Shown one piece after another: positions 6,629-15,270 of a DNA stretch of 31,872 bases. How positions within the stretch are numbered: the first letter of the stretch is position 1; each line of letters starts with the position of its first letter. Made by a program: the position numbers and the translations under genes. Origin of the DNA: a virus; IMG/VR virus record IMGVR_UViG_3300033571_010791, positions 1 to 31,872 of that record. One strand, written 5' to 3'. The notes beneath the pieces are model-generated. The model searched no databases and was not told the DNA's origin. It saw only the letters and a program-made list of their open reading frames with translations.

Positions 6629-8087
6629 TACAGGGCAAGGCGACCTTGTAATTGATTTTGCTGAGAATTTTGGCGTAGTCACCAAAGATTCAGTTGCTGG
6701 CGTTTCTGGCGACCCATTGCATTTACGTGATTGGCAAAAAGAATTAGTTCGTCACGTATTTGCTGGCGAAGATGGTTTGTATCGTCACGCCATAAATCTG
6801 ATTTTGATGCCAAGAAAAAACGGCAAATCGGCACTTGGTTCTATTTTTGGATTGTATTCATTGATTCTTGGCGTTCGCGGTGCCGAAGTTTATTCTGTCG
6901 CGGCTGAAAAAGAACAGGCGCGAATCGTTTTTCAAGATGCTAAACGAATGATTGAAGCAAATGAAGAACTTAGCAAAGTCACAAAGCTTTATCGCGATGC
7001 AATTGAATTGCCATCCGAAGGTTCCGTTTATCGCGTATTGTCTGCCGAAGCTTATTCCAAAGAAGGCTTGAATCCGTCAGCGGTTATTTTTGATGAGCTG
7101 CACGCCCAGCCCAATCGCGAATTGTTTGATGTTATGTCTTTGGCTATGGGTGCGCGTGGTCGTTTGGCAACGCTAATCGCCATCACAACTCCGGGTGTCA
7201 AAACCGATTCAACGGGACAAGATTCAATCGCTTACAGTCTTTATCAGTATGGGCAAAAAGTCGCTCGCGGAGAAGTGCAAGACAATACTTTTTTTATGGC
7301 TGCTTGGGAAGCACCGATTGAAGCAGACCACCGCGACCCAAAAACTTGGGAAGTTTCCAATCCGGGATTTGGTGACATTTGTTCCGCAGAAGATTTTGCA
7401 TCGGCGGTCAAACGAACACCAGAACCAGAATTCAGAACCAAACGATGTGGTCAATGGGTTTCATCAGCGGTATCTTGGTTGCCAACTGGTGCGTGGGAAG
7501 CCTGTGAATCTGAATTGGATTTGGACGGCAAAGAATACGTCATCGGCTTTGATGGGTCATTTAGCGGCGATTCAACCGTATTGATTGGGGCAACCATTGA
7601 ATCCGAACCACAAGTTTTTATGATTCAAGCTTGGGAAAAAGACGTAACGATTCACGATGATTTGTGGCGAGTGGACATTTTGCAAGTCGAAAACAAAATC
7701 AGGGAATTTGTGGCTGCAAACCCCAACGTCAAAGAAATAGTCTGTGACCCGTATCGATGGCAAAGGTCGATGCAGGTGCTAATGGAAGAAGGTTACCCAA
7801 TTGTTGAATATCCAAGCACCAATGCCCGCAGAATGGTGACCGCGTGCGCTAAATTTTTCGATGCCGTGGTGGAAAAACGGCTAAAACACGATGGCAATCC
7901 GTTATTGGCTAGGCATTTGTCAAATGCGGTAGTCAAACAAGACAATTTGGGAATTCGCATCGTAAAAGAAAATCGGTCATCAACCAGAAAAATAGACGCC
8001 GCTGTTGCCGCTGTTATCGCGGTGGATAGAGCGTTGCAAGTTAGAATAGAACCAGAACAACAAATGCCGGGTGTCTATGTATTCTAA
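6582..8087 (+). CDS. terL: Terminase large subunit
   Basis: The 501-aa packaging motor begins PPQWLTPVPQNQIDTGQGD, as actinophage large terminases do, which supports the TTG start at 6582 (AAAGG six bases upstream). The ATPase domain has LMPRKNGKSALG (Walker A variant, about 81-92) and SAVIFDELHAQP (Walker B with catalytic Glu). The nuclease domain has YVIGFDGSFSGDS, EIVCDPYRW and IDAAVAAVIAVDRA as three acidic clusters that bind metal. The enzyme translocates DNA into the prohead and cuts it. The end overlaps the start of a small membrane protein gene. Confidence 0.95.
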   Translation: MWPPQWLTPVPQNQIDTGQGDLVIDFAENFGVVTKDSVAGVSGDPLHLRDWQKELVRHVFAGEDGLYRHAINLILMPRKNGKSALGSIFGLYSLILGVRGAEVYSVAAEKEQARIVFQDAKRMIEANEELSKVTKLYRDAIELPSEGSVYRVLSAEAYSKEGLNPSAVIFDELHAQPNRELFDVMSLAMGARGRLATLIAITTPGVKTDSTGQDSIAYSLYQYGQKVARGEVQDNTFFMAAWEAPIEADHRDPKTWEVSNPGFGDICSAEDFASAVKRTPEPEFRTKRCGQWVSSAVSWLPTGAWEACESELDLDGKEYVIGFDGSFSGDSTVLIGATIESEPQVFMIQAWEKDVTIHDDLWRVDILQVENKIREFVAANPNVKEIVCDPYRWQRSMQVLMEEGYPIVEYPSTNARRMVTACAKFFDAVVEKRLKHDGNPLLARHLSNAVVKQDNLGIRIVKENRSSTRKIDAAVAAVIAVDRALQVRIEPEQQMPGVYVF

Positions 8088-8220
8088 ATTGGTCGTGGCG
8101 TTACAAGCTATTGGTGCTGTAACGATGAGCGTTGGTATCGGAATGATATTCATACCCGCTGGAATCATTTCCATTGGTTTGTTTGCAATTCTATTTGGAA
8201 TTGCCATTGAGAGGCGATAG
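8077..8220 (+). CDS. Tiny membrane protein between terminase and portal (47 aa)
   Basis: ATG 8077 lies inside the end of the terminase gene and the frame stops at TAG 8218-8220, whose last base is the G of the portal GTG start. The product is almost wholly hydrophobic: LVVALQAIGAVTMSVGIGM, then a short turn (IFIPAG), then IISIGLFAILFGIAI, ending ERR. This predicts two membrane helices with a basic C-terminus inside. Exact fitting between two genes by overlap on both sides supports real translation. Small membrane proteins at this location are seen in some actinophages; function is unknown. Confidence 0.75.
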   Translation: MYSKLVVALQAIGAVTMSVGIGMIFIPAGIISIGLFAILFGIAIERR

Positions 8221-9575
8221 TGCTAAATAATCTTTTTGAACGTAGAGCCGTTACTCCAAATTCATTGTGGGGTGCAGGACTTGATTTTGAATTACAAAAT
8301 AATTCTGGAACATTTATCAATGAAGATAATGTTTATCAATTAGCTGGCGTATCGGCAGCCATTTCGCTAATCGCTGGAACAATTTCCACTTTGCCAATGG
8401 ATGCTTGGGTAAAACGCGAAGGTCAGAAAAACCTTATGCGACCAAAACCAGATTGGGTCAATCGTCCTGACGTTTCGTTTGTAGATAGAACTCCATTCAT
8501 CAGTTCCATCATTGCTTCTTTGATGCTTGATGGAAATGCGTTTATTCGCGTGTTCAGGGATGCCGATGGATTGCCAATCAATCTAACAGTTTTGAATCCA
8601 ACCAAAATCAAAGTGCATCGCAATGGTGTTGGACGTGTGATTTTTGAATATACGGAAGATGGCAAAAAATACACATCAGATGAAATCCTGCACATTTTAG
8701 AATCCGTTATGCGCCCAGGACAAATTCGAGGTGTGTCACGTGTTGAAGAAATGAAAGACGCTTTTGGTTTGGGATTGGCACTTGATTCTTACGCACAAAG
8801 ATTTTTTGGACAAGGTGCATCGGGGAACTACGCATTAGTAACTCCGCAAACACTAACCGAAGAACAAGCAAAAAATTTGGCTAAAACGGTTGATGCACGT
8901 CACGGCGGATGGCGCAGAGCGCACAAAACAATGGTGCTTCATTCAGGCATCGACATCAAAGACATTGGAATAAATCCAGAAGAATCTCAGTTGCTTGATT
9001 CGCGCAGAATGTTCATCGAGGATTTGTGTCGCATTTGGAACATTCCAAGCCATATGATGAATTTGCCAGGAACTGCAACTTATAGCAGCATAGAACAAAC
9101 TTCCATCGAATTTGTAACGCACACATTGCGCCCATACGTGGCAATCATTGAAAACGCACTAAGCACTTTGTTGCAGGTTTATCCAAATGGACAAGGCGCA
9201 TTTATCGAATTCAATATGAATTCATTATTGCGCGGTGATGCTCAATCAAGATTCAGCGCGTATTCGCAAGGAATTCAAGCGGGTATCATTACAACCAATG
9301 ATGCACGTGTTGCAGAAGGTCTTTCCAAAATTGATGGTGGAGACATTTTGCGCGTGCCATTGGCAAACGTCAATATCGATGCTGCCGATTTGTCAGCAAC
9401 AGACCGCCGTGTATTGATGGCGCAACGTTTGATTGTTTCAGGATTTGACCCAGCAGAAACACTTGCCGCGATGGGCTTGCCACCAATTCAACACACTGGT
9501 GTTCCAAGCGTTCAATTGCAAGGTGTAGCACAAATCAATCCAAACGACCCACAATCTGTTTATCCGGAGAACTAA
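8220..9575 (+). CDS. Portal protein, HK97 type
   Basis: The 451-aa protein has the order of HK97-family portals. The N-terminal region contains VSAAISLIAGTISTLPMDAW, then SIIASLMLDGNAFIRVFRD, a beta-rich clip region (INLTVLNPTKIKVH), then YTSDEILHILESVMRPGQI, and the later RMFIEDLCRIWNIPSHMMN and YSSIEQTSIEFVTHTLRPY helices typical of this family. Twelve copies form the channel through which terminase pumps DNA. The start is GTG 8220, using the last base of the previous stop. The C-terminal 70 residues are variable, which is common. Confidence 0.95.
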   Translation: MLNNLFERRAVTPNSLWGAGLDFELQNNSGTFINEDNVYQLAGVSAAISLIAGTISTLPMDAWVKREGQKNLMRPKPDWVNRPDVSFVDRTPFISSIIASLMLDGNAFIRVFRDADGLPINLTVLNPTKIKVHRNGVGRVIFEYTEDGKKYTSDEILHILESVMRPGQIRGVSRVEEMKDAFGLGLALDSYAQRFFGQGASGNYALVTPQTLTEEQAKNLAKTVDARHGGWRRAHKTMVLHSGIDIKDIGINPEESQLLDSRRMFIEDLCRIWNIPSHMMNLPGTATYSSIEQTSIEFVTHTLRPYVAIIENALSTLLQVYPNGQGAFIEFNMNSLLRGDAQSRFSAYSQGIQAGIITTNDARVAEGLSKIDGGDILRVPLANVNIDAADLSATDRRVLMAQRLIVSGFDPAETLAAMGLPPIQHTGVPSVQLQGVAQINPNDPQSVYPEN

Positions 9576-9836
9576 ATGCCAGTTATTGCCACTAATTACA
9601 GCGTAGGCACAGTTGCAGTTTTGATTTGTGCAGCCAATTCAAATCCACAAAATTTACACGTCCATAACAACAGCGAACACACCGTTTATTTGGGCAATGC
9701 AAACGTAACGACTACAACTGGATTGAATTTACCGAAACAAACCACGGAAGAATTTTATGTAGTTCCAGGAGATTCGCTTTATGCCATTTCCGACGGCGCT
9801 GCTCGCGATGTGAGAATTTTGAGCTGGATAAAATAA
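9576..9836 (+). CDS. Small beta-rich virion-type protein (86 aa)
   Basis: ATG 9576 directly follows the portal stop, with TCCGGAGAACTAA as ribosome site. The product is beta-rich with LHVHNNSEHTVYLGNANVT, then GLNLPKQTTEEFYV and VPGDSLYAISDGAARDVRI. This alternation of short strands and turns ('vyLG...tt..G..l......l.pgd.LYAis') is seen in small head- or tail-associated proteins of many phages. It may be a decoration or head accessory protein; that is inference from position and composition. Confidence 0.6.
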   Translation: MPVIATNYSVGTVAVLICAANSNPQNLHVHNNSEHTVYLGNANVTTTTGLNLPKQTTEEFYVVPGDSLYAISDGAARDVRILSWIK

Positions 9837-11365
9837 TGCCGTATTACATAACAAACACAAATCCTGAATGTGATGGTTGGGCTGTCGAAAAAGAAGATGG
9901 CGAAGTAATCGGTTGTCACACGTCCAAAGATTCAGCCATTGACCAAATGGTTGCAGTATCAATCGCGGAAGGCATTGAACCCGCTGGCGAACGCGCTAGA
10001 CCCGAAGATTTAGAAATCGGTGATTATGTGTCTTGGAATTCATCTGGTGGTCGCGCACGTGGCGAAATTGTTGAAATTGAACGTGATGGAACTATAAATG
10101 TCCCAAACGCGGATGTGACAGTCACGGGAACGCCAGATGACCCAGCCGCATTGATTCAGATTTATCAGCGTGTTGGAGATGGTTGGGAAGATACAGATGT
10201 TTTTGTTGCACACAAATTTTCCACGCTAACCAAAATCGACCCATTGCCTGAACCAATGGATGAAGATGATGAAGATTATGAAGATGATGATGAAACACGC
10301 CAAGTCAATTTGACACCGCCAAGTTATATGCGTGCATCTGCAAGACGTGGATTGCAATGGTATTCCGAGGGATTGGGTGGCGATGGTTTGGTAGACCGCA
10401 CCATTCGCGAAGCTCGCGCAATGGCTGAAGGCAATGTATCCGCAGACAAATGGGTAAGAATCGCCGCGTGGATTGCACGTCATCTTTCTGATTTAGATTC
10501 CCCAGATGCTAATCCAGAATCAGATAATTATCCATCAGCTGGAGTTGTCGCTATGGCATTGTGGGGCGGTGGAACAACCAAACGTTCCGCACGTCGGACA
10601 ATGGAATACGCGCAAGGCGTGGTCGCTAGAATAAAAGCCGAAGAAGAACGAGGAACAATGAAGCAAGAAACAAGAAATTTCCACGCGGATTTTGAAATTC
10701 GCGCCGAAGGCGATGGAATGACTTTTGTGGGTTATGCCGCTAAATTCAATTCACGTTCTGAAAACCTTGGTGGATTTGTTGAAACGATTGAACAAGGTGC
10801 ATTTAGTCGCTCATTGCGTTCTCGTAACGATGTGAAATTGCTTGTCAATCACGATTCAGGTCGCGTATTGGCATCATCACGTGCCAAAACGATGCGATTG
10901 TATGAGGACCAAATTGGATTGCGCGTAGAAGCAGATTTACCAAATACCACCGATGGCAGGGATATGGCTGAATTATTGCGCCGTGGTGATTTGAACAAAA
11001 TGAGTTTTGGATTCAGCGTTCAAAAAGATTCTTGGAACAACGATATGACCGAACGCACATTGAAATCGGTGCGTTTGTTCGAGGTTTCGATTGTCAGCTT
11101 CCCAGCGTATCAAGAAACAGAAGCAATGGTGCGTTCATTGGACAAAGTTGCCAAACGAGCCCAAGTTGATGCTGATGAATTGGCAGATGCCGTTATGAAA
11201 TTAGAAGAAGGTTCTGATTTGTCGGATAAAGAAGCCGACCTAATCAAAACGGTAGTAAATTCTCTTGCGCCGAAACAAGCACAAACAGAAACACCAACCG
11301 AAGAACAAGCCAATTTGCTAGAACTAAAGCGAAAGCAGCTTGACCTATTGCTAAAGAAGGACTAA
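9836..11365 (+). CDS. Multidomain capsid maturation (prohead) protease
   Basis: The 509-aa protein has four parts. Residues 1-50 hold a motif with GWAVEKEDGEVIGCHTSK. Residues about 60-132 resemble the small DUF2945/HVA1-type beta domain (GDYVSWNSSGGRARGEIVEI). An acidic linker (about 139-153) leads to a helical segment with YMRASARRGLQWYSEGLGG and YPSAGVVAMALWGGG. From Met275 comes the HK97 protease domain: FVGYAAKFN, KLLVNHDSGRVL (catalytic His) and LNKMSFGFSV (catalytic Ser). It trims the capsid protein during assembly. The protease domain alone is the usual length of this family, so the first 274 residues are an extension. An in-frame ATG at 10658 has a good ribosome site. Confidence 0.9.
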   Translation: MPYYITNTNPECDGWAVEKEDGEVIGCHTSKDSAIDQMVAVSIAEGIEPAGERARPEDLEIGDYVSWNSSGGRARGEIVEIERDGTINVPNADVTVTGTPDDPAALIQIYQRVGDGWEDTDVFVAHKFSTLTKIDPLPEPMDEDDEDYEDDDETRQVNLTPPSYMRASARRGLQWYSEGLGGDGLVDRTIREARAMAEGNVSADKWVRIAAWIARHLSDLDSPDANPESDNYPSAGVVAMALWGGGTTKRSARRTMEYAQGVVARIKAEEERGTMKQETRNFHADFEIRAEGDGMTFVGYAAKFNSRSENLGGFVETIEQGAFSRSLRSRNDVKLLVNHDSGRVLASSRAKTMRLYEDQIGLRVEADLPNTTDGRDMAELLRRGDLNKMSFGFSVQKDSWNNDMTERTLKSVRLFEVSIVSFPAYQETEAMVRSLDKVAKRAQVDADELADAVMKLEEGSDLSDKEADLIKTVVNSLAPKQAQTETPTEEQANLLELKRKQLDLLLKKD

Positions 11366-11583
11366 TGGCTACTAAAGAACAAATCAAAAAAACTATTTTG
11401 GAAATTGCTGATAACCCAACTGTCGGTGAAATTTATTCATTGGCAGACAAGTGGGCAGATGCAATCTGGAAATTAGACAATCCAAATTTCGCTAACAATG
11501 AAGTTGGCGAATCAAACGGCGGTGCATCGGCTTCTGCCGCCACAAGGGAAACTCGCATCATAAAACAAGACGAAACGCGCTAG
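11365..11583 (+). CDS. Hypothetical small protein after the protease (72 aa)
   Basis: ATG 11365 overlaps the protease TAA by one base, behind AAGAAGGAC. The product begins as a helical segment (KEQIKKTILEIADNP, then SLADKWADAIWKL) followed by a low-complexity tail (NGGASASAATRETRI). No family is recognised. It is followed by a strong terminator, so it ends the transcription unit that carries terminase, portal and protease. A scaffold or accessory assembly role is possible, by position only. Confidence 0.65.
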   Translation: MATKEQIKKTILEIADNPTVGEIYSLADKWADAIWKLDNPNFANNEVGESNGGASASAATRETRIIKQDETR

Positions 11584-11614
11584 CCCCTAAGCGCTGTCTA
11601 ATCAGCGAGTTCCG

Positions 11615-11651
11615 CCCCACAGGTTCTTATCCTTTCTGCCTGTGGGGTTTT
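11615..11651 (+). terminator. Hairpin terminator after the protease operon
   Basis: CCCCACAGG (11615-11623) pairs perfectly with CCTGTGGGG (11639-11647), followed by TTTT. This nine-pair GC-rich stem with T-run is a standard intrinsic terminator. It separates the head-protease block from the isolated gene at 11785. Confidence 0.9.
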
Positions 11652-11714
11652 CCCTATCGGGACCATCAATACTGGCTTGATTTTTTTTGTTACAAATTCG
11701 TTATCGAAGCCTAG

Positions 11715-11743
11715 TTGAGATGCGTGTCGCGGCGTCTTACCGT
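11715..11743 (+). promoter_or_regulatory. Promoter, near copy of the one at 31104
   Basis: TTGAGA (11715-11720) and TACCGT (11738-11743) are 17 bases apart. The -10 lies inside GGCGTCTTACCGTATA (11731-11746), which recurs with one change at 31121-31136. Further upstream, both sites share a TTTTTGTxACAA element (near 11688 and 31082). The leader ends in GAAAGGGACAAAA before ATG 11785, as at 111 and 31164. Base conservation at two remote sites supports function. Confidence 0.75.
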
Positions 11744-11784
11744 ATAACTACAAATGAATAATCAATCAATCGAAAGGGACAAAA

Positions 11785-12033
11785 ATGAAAACGCAATTTG
11801 AAAATTACATCCAAAGCGAAATTAACTGGCAAAAACTTGGATTGGACGATGGACCAAGAATCAACAATAAAGATTTCAAAATCATCGAAGCATTTGGCTC
11901 AGTTTCAGACATTGAATTTTTGACTCACGATGCAATCGGACTTTCCATTTATACTGGTTCAACTGGTTGCACTCAATCAATGCAAGATATGGATGGAAAT
12001 GTCACCGCATCCGTGACAGTTAGCCGAATCTAA
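11785..12033 (+). CDS. Isolated small protein with its own promoter and terminator (82 aa)
   Basis: ATG 11785 follows the leader GAAAGGGACAAAA. The product starts with charged, helical sequence (MKTQFENYIQSEINWQKL) and ends in beta-rich sequence with ThrSer repeats (SIYTGSTGCTQSMQDMDGN, then VTASVTVSRI). One cysteine is present. No family is recognised. It is bounded by hairpin terminators on both sides and has a promoter shared with the early-type operon at 31164, so it is expressed independently of the head genes around it, like a moron. Its codon use is the AAA/GAA/TTG type, unlike the capsid gene that follows. Confidence 0.75.
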   Translation: MKTQFENYIQSEINWQKLGLDDGPRINNKDFKIIEAFGSVSDIEFLTHDAIGLSIYTGSTGCTQSMQDMDGNVTASVTVSRI

Positions 12034-12046
12034 AAAAACCAACACG

Positions 12047-12076
12047 ATGCCCTCGCCAAAACGGCGGGGGCATTTT
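12047..12076 (+). terminator. Hairpin terminator before the capsid gene
   Basis: ATGCCCTCGCC (12047-12057) pairs with GGCGGGGGCAT (12063-12073, one T-G wobble), loop AAAAC, followed by TTTTGTTTT. It ends the isolated gene's transcript 14 bases after the stop codon. Confidence 0.9.
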
Positions 12077-12176
12077 GTTTTGCTAAGATAAAACAATGGC
12101 TGAGTGTTAGCACCGCCAGTTTCTAGTTCTGCGTTAGCGCGGCTGGATGTAAATCAATCAATTAGGAGAAATGCTA

Positions 12177-13349
12177 ATGTCACAGTCCTTTATTAAGGCA
12201 CAGGCAGAGGCTCGCTCAAAGGCGTGGGAAGAAGCAAAGGCACTTCTTGACACCGCCGCTACTGAAAAGCGCGACCTAACTTCTGAGGAACAAGAGAAGT
12301 TTGACCGCATCAATTCAGAGCTAGACGAGCGTGCTGCTGCAATCGAAACAATTCGTAAGGTCGAAGAGCGCGAAGCAAAGGCTGCTGCCGCTGCATCGGA
12401 CTTCCGTGTTTCAGATGTAGTCAAGTCCGACTACGACTACGTTCGCGCACTTGCAAAGGGTGAGATTCGTTCTCACAACTTTGAGACTCGCGGAACACTA
12501 ACCCCATCAAACGCATCTGGACTTGAGCCGTCCTCTTTCGTTGCAAGAGTTTATGACCTTGCACGTGAAGTTGGACCAATGCTAGACGTATCTGAGAGAT
12601 TCGAAACTCAGTCTGGTGAGGACCTAAAGATTCCTACACTTACCGCTTACAGCACCGCTTCGCTAGAAGCTGCTGGCGCTGAGATTGACGAATCAGACCC
12701 AACCTTTAGCTCAATTACCTTGGGCGCATATAAATATGCATTTTTGGTTCCCGTCGCCCGAGAGCTCATCGAAGATGGCGGCGTAAATATCGCCGAAGTT
12801 CTTGCACGTCAGGCAGGAAATGCTATTGGTGTTGCAGTTAACCAAGCTCTAACAACTGGTACTGGAAGTTCTCAGCCACGCGGTCTATTCACCGCTGCTG
12901 GCACGGGAGTTTCTGGAACAATTGCTGGCGGTCTATTTACTGCTGACCAGCTCATCGACCTCGTATATTCCGTGGATGGCGCAGTCCGTCGTCTAAACGG
13001 AACCGGATTTATGATGAGCCCAACCGCAATCCGCAACGCTCGCAAGCTCAAGGACAACGATGGACAGTATCTATTCCAGCCATCGCTACAAGCTGGACAG
13101 CCAGACAACCTTCTTGGCTTCCCAGTATTTGAGAACCCTGCCGTTGCTGCTGTTGGTTCAGCTGCTGCATCTGTCGGTTTTGGTTACCTACCGTCATACA
13201 AGGTTCGCCTAGCTGGCGGACTACGTGTGGACAGAAGCGATGACTACAAGTTTGGAAACGACCTAAGCGTTTTCAGATTTATGATTCGCGTGGATGGAAA
13301 CCTTTCCCACCAGGACCACTTCAAGGTATTCAGAGGAAGCGCTGCTTAG
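12177..13349 (+). CDS. Major capsid protein, HK97 fold
   Basis: The 390-aa protein carries an N-terminal helical 'delta' region (about 1-80, Ala/Glu/Lys-rich with LLDTAATEKRDLTSEEQEK and DRINSELDERAAAIETI) that serves as internal scaffold and is trimmed by the protease. The HK97 fold follows: TLTPSNASGLEPSSF, GPMLDVSERFETQSGEDLK, YKYAFLVPVARELIEDG and the C-terminal GYLPSYKVRLAGGLRVDRS. ATG 12177 is eight bases from AGGAG; ATG 12171 is too close. Codon use (AAG, GAG, CTT/CTA) differs sharply from flanking genes, which prefer AAA, GAA and TTG, as expected for the most abundant protein. It has its own terminator. Confidence 0.95.
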   Translation: MSQSFIKAQAEARSKAWEEAKALLDTAATEKRDLTSEEQEKFDRINSELDERAAAIETIRKVEEREAKAAAAASDFRVSDVVKSDYDYVRALAKGEIRSHNFETRGTLTPSNASGLEPSSFVARVYDLAREVGPMLDVSERFETQSGEDLKIPTLTAYSTASLEAAGAEIDESDPTFSSITLGAYKYAFLVPVARELIEDGGVNIAEVLARQAGNAIGVAVNQALTTGTGSSQPRGLFTAAGTGVSGTIAGGLFTADQLIDLVYSVDGAVRRLNGTGFMMSPTAIRNARKLKDNDGQYLFQPSLQAGQPDNLLGFPVFENPAVAAVGSAAASVGFGYLPSYKVRLAGGLRVDRSDDYKFGNDLSVFRFMIRVDGNLSHQDHFKVFRGSAA

Positions 13350-13369
13350 TTCTTCCCGAAATACGGCAA

Positions 13370-13397
13370 AACCCTCACCCAAAAGGTGGGGGTTTTT
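13370..13397 (+). terminator. Hairpin terminator after the capsid gene
   Basis: AACCCTCACC (13370-13379) pairs with GGTGGGGGTT (13385-13394, one T-G wobble), loop CAAAA, then TTT. It lies 20 bases after the capsid stop. It should reduce transcription into the sugar cassette compared with the capsid gene. Confidence 0.9.
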
Positions 13398-13423
13398 GCT
13401 ATTGTGGTATTAGAAAGGAAATT

Positions 13424-14626
13424 ATGAAGCCAGAAAAATTAGACCTGACAATTACGACTTGGTCAAACTCTCCGTATCAGCCGACTGGTTATGGAATGCA
13501 GATTGGCATTTTGTTGGATTATTTAGTCAAGCACGGAGTAAATGCCGCACACGTTTCGAATTGGGGATTGGAGGGCAACAATTCGACATACAAAAGCGCA
13601 TTTGGAGAAATACCTCATTACGCACGTGGCTATGACCCAATGAGCCAAGATGCGTTAGCCGTAGCGCACAAAATACAAACCACCAAATCCGAACACAAAG
13701 ATTACATTTTGACATTGGGCGATGTTTGGACTTTGAAATCTGAAATCTGGCCGTCAAATGAATTTGAACGCATTTTGTCTTGGGTTCCATTGGACCACAT
13801 TTCAATGCCGCCCGCTGTGAAAAGATGGTTGGACAAAGACAACGTGACACCAATTGCAATGGCACCATTTGGCTTACAACAATTGGAAGAAGTCGGCATC
13901 AAAGGACATTACATTCCACATAGCATAGACACAGTTTCAACATTCAAACCGACTGAAAAAATTGGAAAACAAAATGCACGCGAATTCCTTGGCGTTGGCG
14001 ATGACGATTTTCTAATCGTAATGAATTCAGCAAACAAAGCAAACAAATCAATTCACAGAAAAGCTTTTGCGGAAGCATTGATGGCGTTCTCCGCGTTCAA
14101 ACAAAAAGTTCCAAATGCTTATTTATACATTCACACCGAACCAAAAGGCATTTATGGCGGGTTTCATTTGCCGCGATTGGCTGAGGCTTGTGGATTGGAT
14201 ATGAATTCGGTAATTTTTCCTGACCCAGTTGATTATCGCGTGGGCATTGACCCAACCGATTTGGCTGGTTTTTATACAGCGGCAGATGTTTGTTTGCAAT
14301 TGTCATTGGGCGGTGGCTTTGAAATACCCGTTATAGAAGCCCAAGCGTGTGGAACACGGGTCATCGCAACGGATTGGACTGGACCAAAAGACCTAATTGC
14401 AGAAGATGGCTTCCGTGTATCGGGTCAATTGTTCTGGGATGAAGCGCAATCCGCTTGGTGGAAAACACCATCGATTGCTTCTATTATCAAACAATTGGAA
14501 AATGCTTATGACGTTGTAAAAGAAAAAGGCAGACATTCCGAAACTTCAAGAAAGTTCGCGCAACAATTCGATTCCGCTAAAGTGTGGAATCACTATTGGT
14601 TGCCATTCCTAAAAACATTGCAATGA
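13424..14626 (+). CDS. Glycosyltransferase, GT4-like (GT-B fold)
   Basis: The 400-aa protein has an N-terminal half that begins with a Rossmann strand and glycine loop (WSNSPYQPTGYGMQIGI). The C-terminal half has the GT4 donor-binding signature: DVCLQLSLGGGFEIPVIEA followed by QACGTRVIATDWTGPKDLI, the 'GfeiPviEA.acG.pviat' pattern. Such enzymes move sugars from nucleotide donors onto acceptors. ATG 13424 follows AAAGGAAATT and the gene overlaps the next by 4 bases. The donor and acceptor cannot be told from sequence. With the two following genes it forms a sugar cassette set within the head genes; modification of virion proteins is one possible purpose. Confidence 0.88.
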   Translation: MKPEKLDLTITTWSNSPYQPTGYGMQIGILLDYLVKHGVNAAHVSNWGLEGNNSTYKSAFGEIPHYARGYDPMSQDALAVAHKIQTTKSEHKDYILTLGDVWTLKSEIWPSNEFERILSWVPLDHISMPPAVKRWLDKDNVTPIAMAPFGLQQLEEVGIKGHYIPHSIDTVSTFKPTEKIGKQNAREFLGVGDDDFLIVMNSANKANKSIHRKAFAEALMAFSAFKQKVPNAYLYIHTEPKGIYGGFHLPRLAEACGLDMNSVIFPDPVDYRVGIDPTDLAGFYTAADVCLQLSLGGGFEIPVIEAQACGTRVIATDWTGPKDLIAEDGFRVSGQLFWDEAQSAWWKTPSIASIIKQLENAYDVVKEKGRHSETSRKFAQQFDSAKVWNHYWLPFLKTLQ

Positions 14627-15270
14627 TTGAAGTTTTAGGATTCCCAACGCTAAGTCGATTTGATTTAGCCGAACAATTGTTATCTTCAATTGACTACCCC
14701 ATAAAAGATTTGGTTATAGTCAATAATTCAGGCAAACGAAATTGGCAACCTATAAAACCCGATTTGGTTGAAAATTTGTGGCACATAGAAGTTCCATATG
14801 GATTGGGATTGCAAGCCGCTTGGAATTTGGTTATCAAATCCACACCATACGCATCACGTTGGTTATTGGTCAATGATGATTGTCGATTCGAATCTGGCGC
14901 ATTGAAAATCATTGATGAAATGGCAAAACCAAATGCCTTGTCTTTTACCGATTGCGCGCCAGTTTGGTCAGCATTTGTATTGGGCGAAGAAATAGTCAAA
15001 CGTGTTGGGTTATTTGATGAGGCGTTTTATCCGCTTTATTTTTGTGATAACGATTACGAACGGCGAGTTGATAATTTGAACTTGCCAAAAGTCAATTTGC
15101 CAGCCAAAGTGCATCATCATAATTCGGCAACCAAATACGATAACAATACAGAACGCAATGAATACACGTTCAATCGGAATCGGACTTTATACAATTCAAA
15201 AATTGCTCACAATGATTATTCGATTAGTGGATGGTCATTAGACATAAGGCGTAACCATCGATGGGATTGA
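14623..15270 (+). CDS. Glycosyltransferase, GT2-like (GT-A fold)
   Basis: The 215-aa protein shows GT-A features. Near the N-terminus lie a short helix and IKDLVIVNNSGKRNW. YGLGLQAAWNLVIKSTP resembles the 'G...a.N.gi' loop, and WLLVNDDCRFESGALKII supplies the DxD-like metal motif (NDD). A later GLFDEAFYPLYFCDNDYE segment matches the acceptor-side 'lFde.fF..y.eD.d' pattern, followed by HHHNSATKY. ATG 14623 overlaps the previous stop; a GTG at 14584 would lie inside the previous gene. Its coupling to the GT4 gene suggests sequential steps on one glycan. Substrates are unknown. Confidence 0.85.
   Translation: MIEVLGFPTLSRFDLAEQLLSSIDYPIKDLVIVNNSGKRNWQPIKPDLVENLWHIEVPYGLGLQAAWNLVIKSTPYASRWLLVNDDCRFESGALKIIDEMAKPNALSFTDCAPVWSAFVLGEEIVKRVGLFDEAFYPLYFCDNDYERRVDNLNLPKVNLPAKVHHHNSATKYDNNTERNEYTFNRNRTLYNSKIAHNDYSISGWSLDIRRNHRWD

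Noticed and set aside
7195-7584. Plus-strand frame of 129 codons within the large terminase
   Set aside because: It overlaps the Walker/nuclease region of terminase in another frame and shows no protein-like composition.
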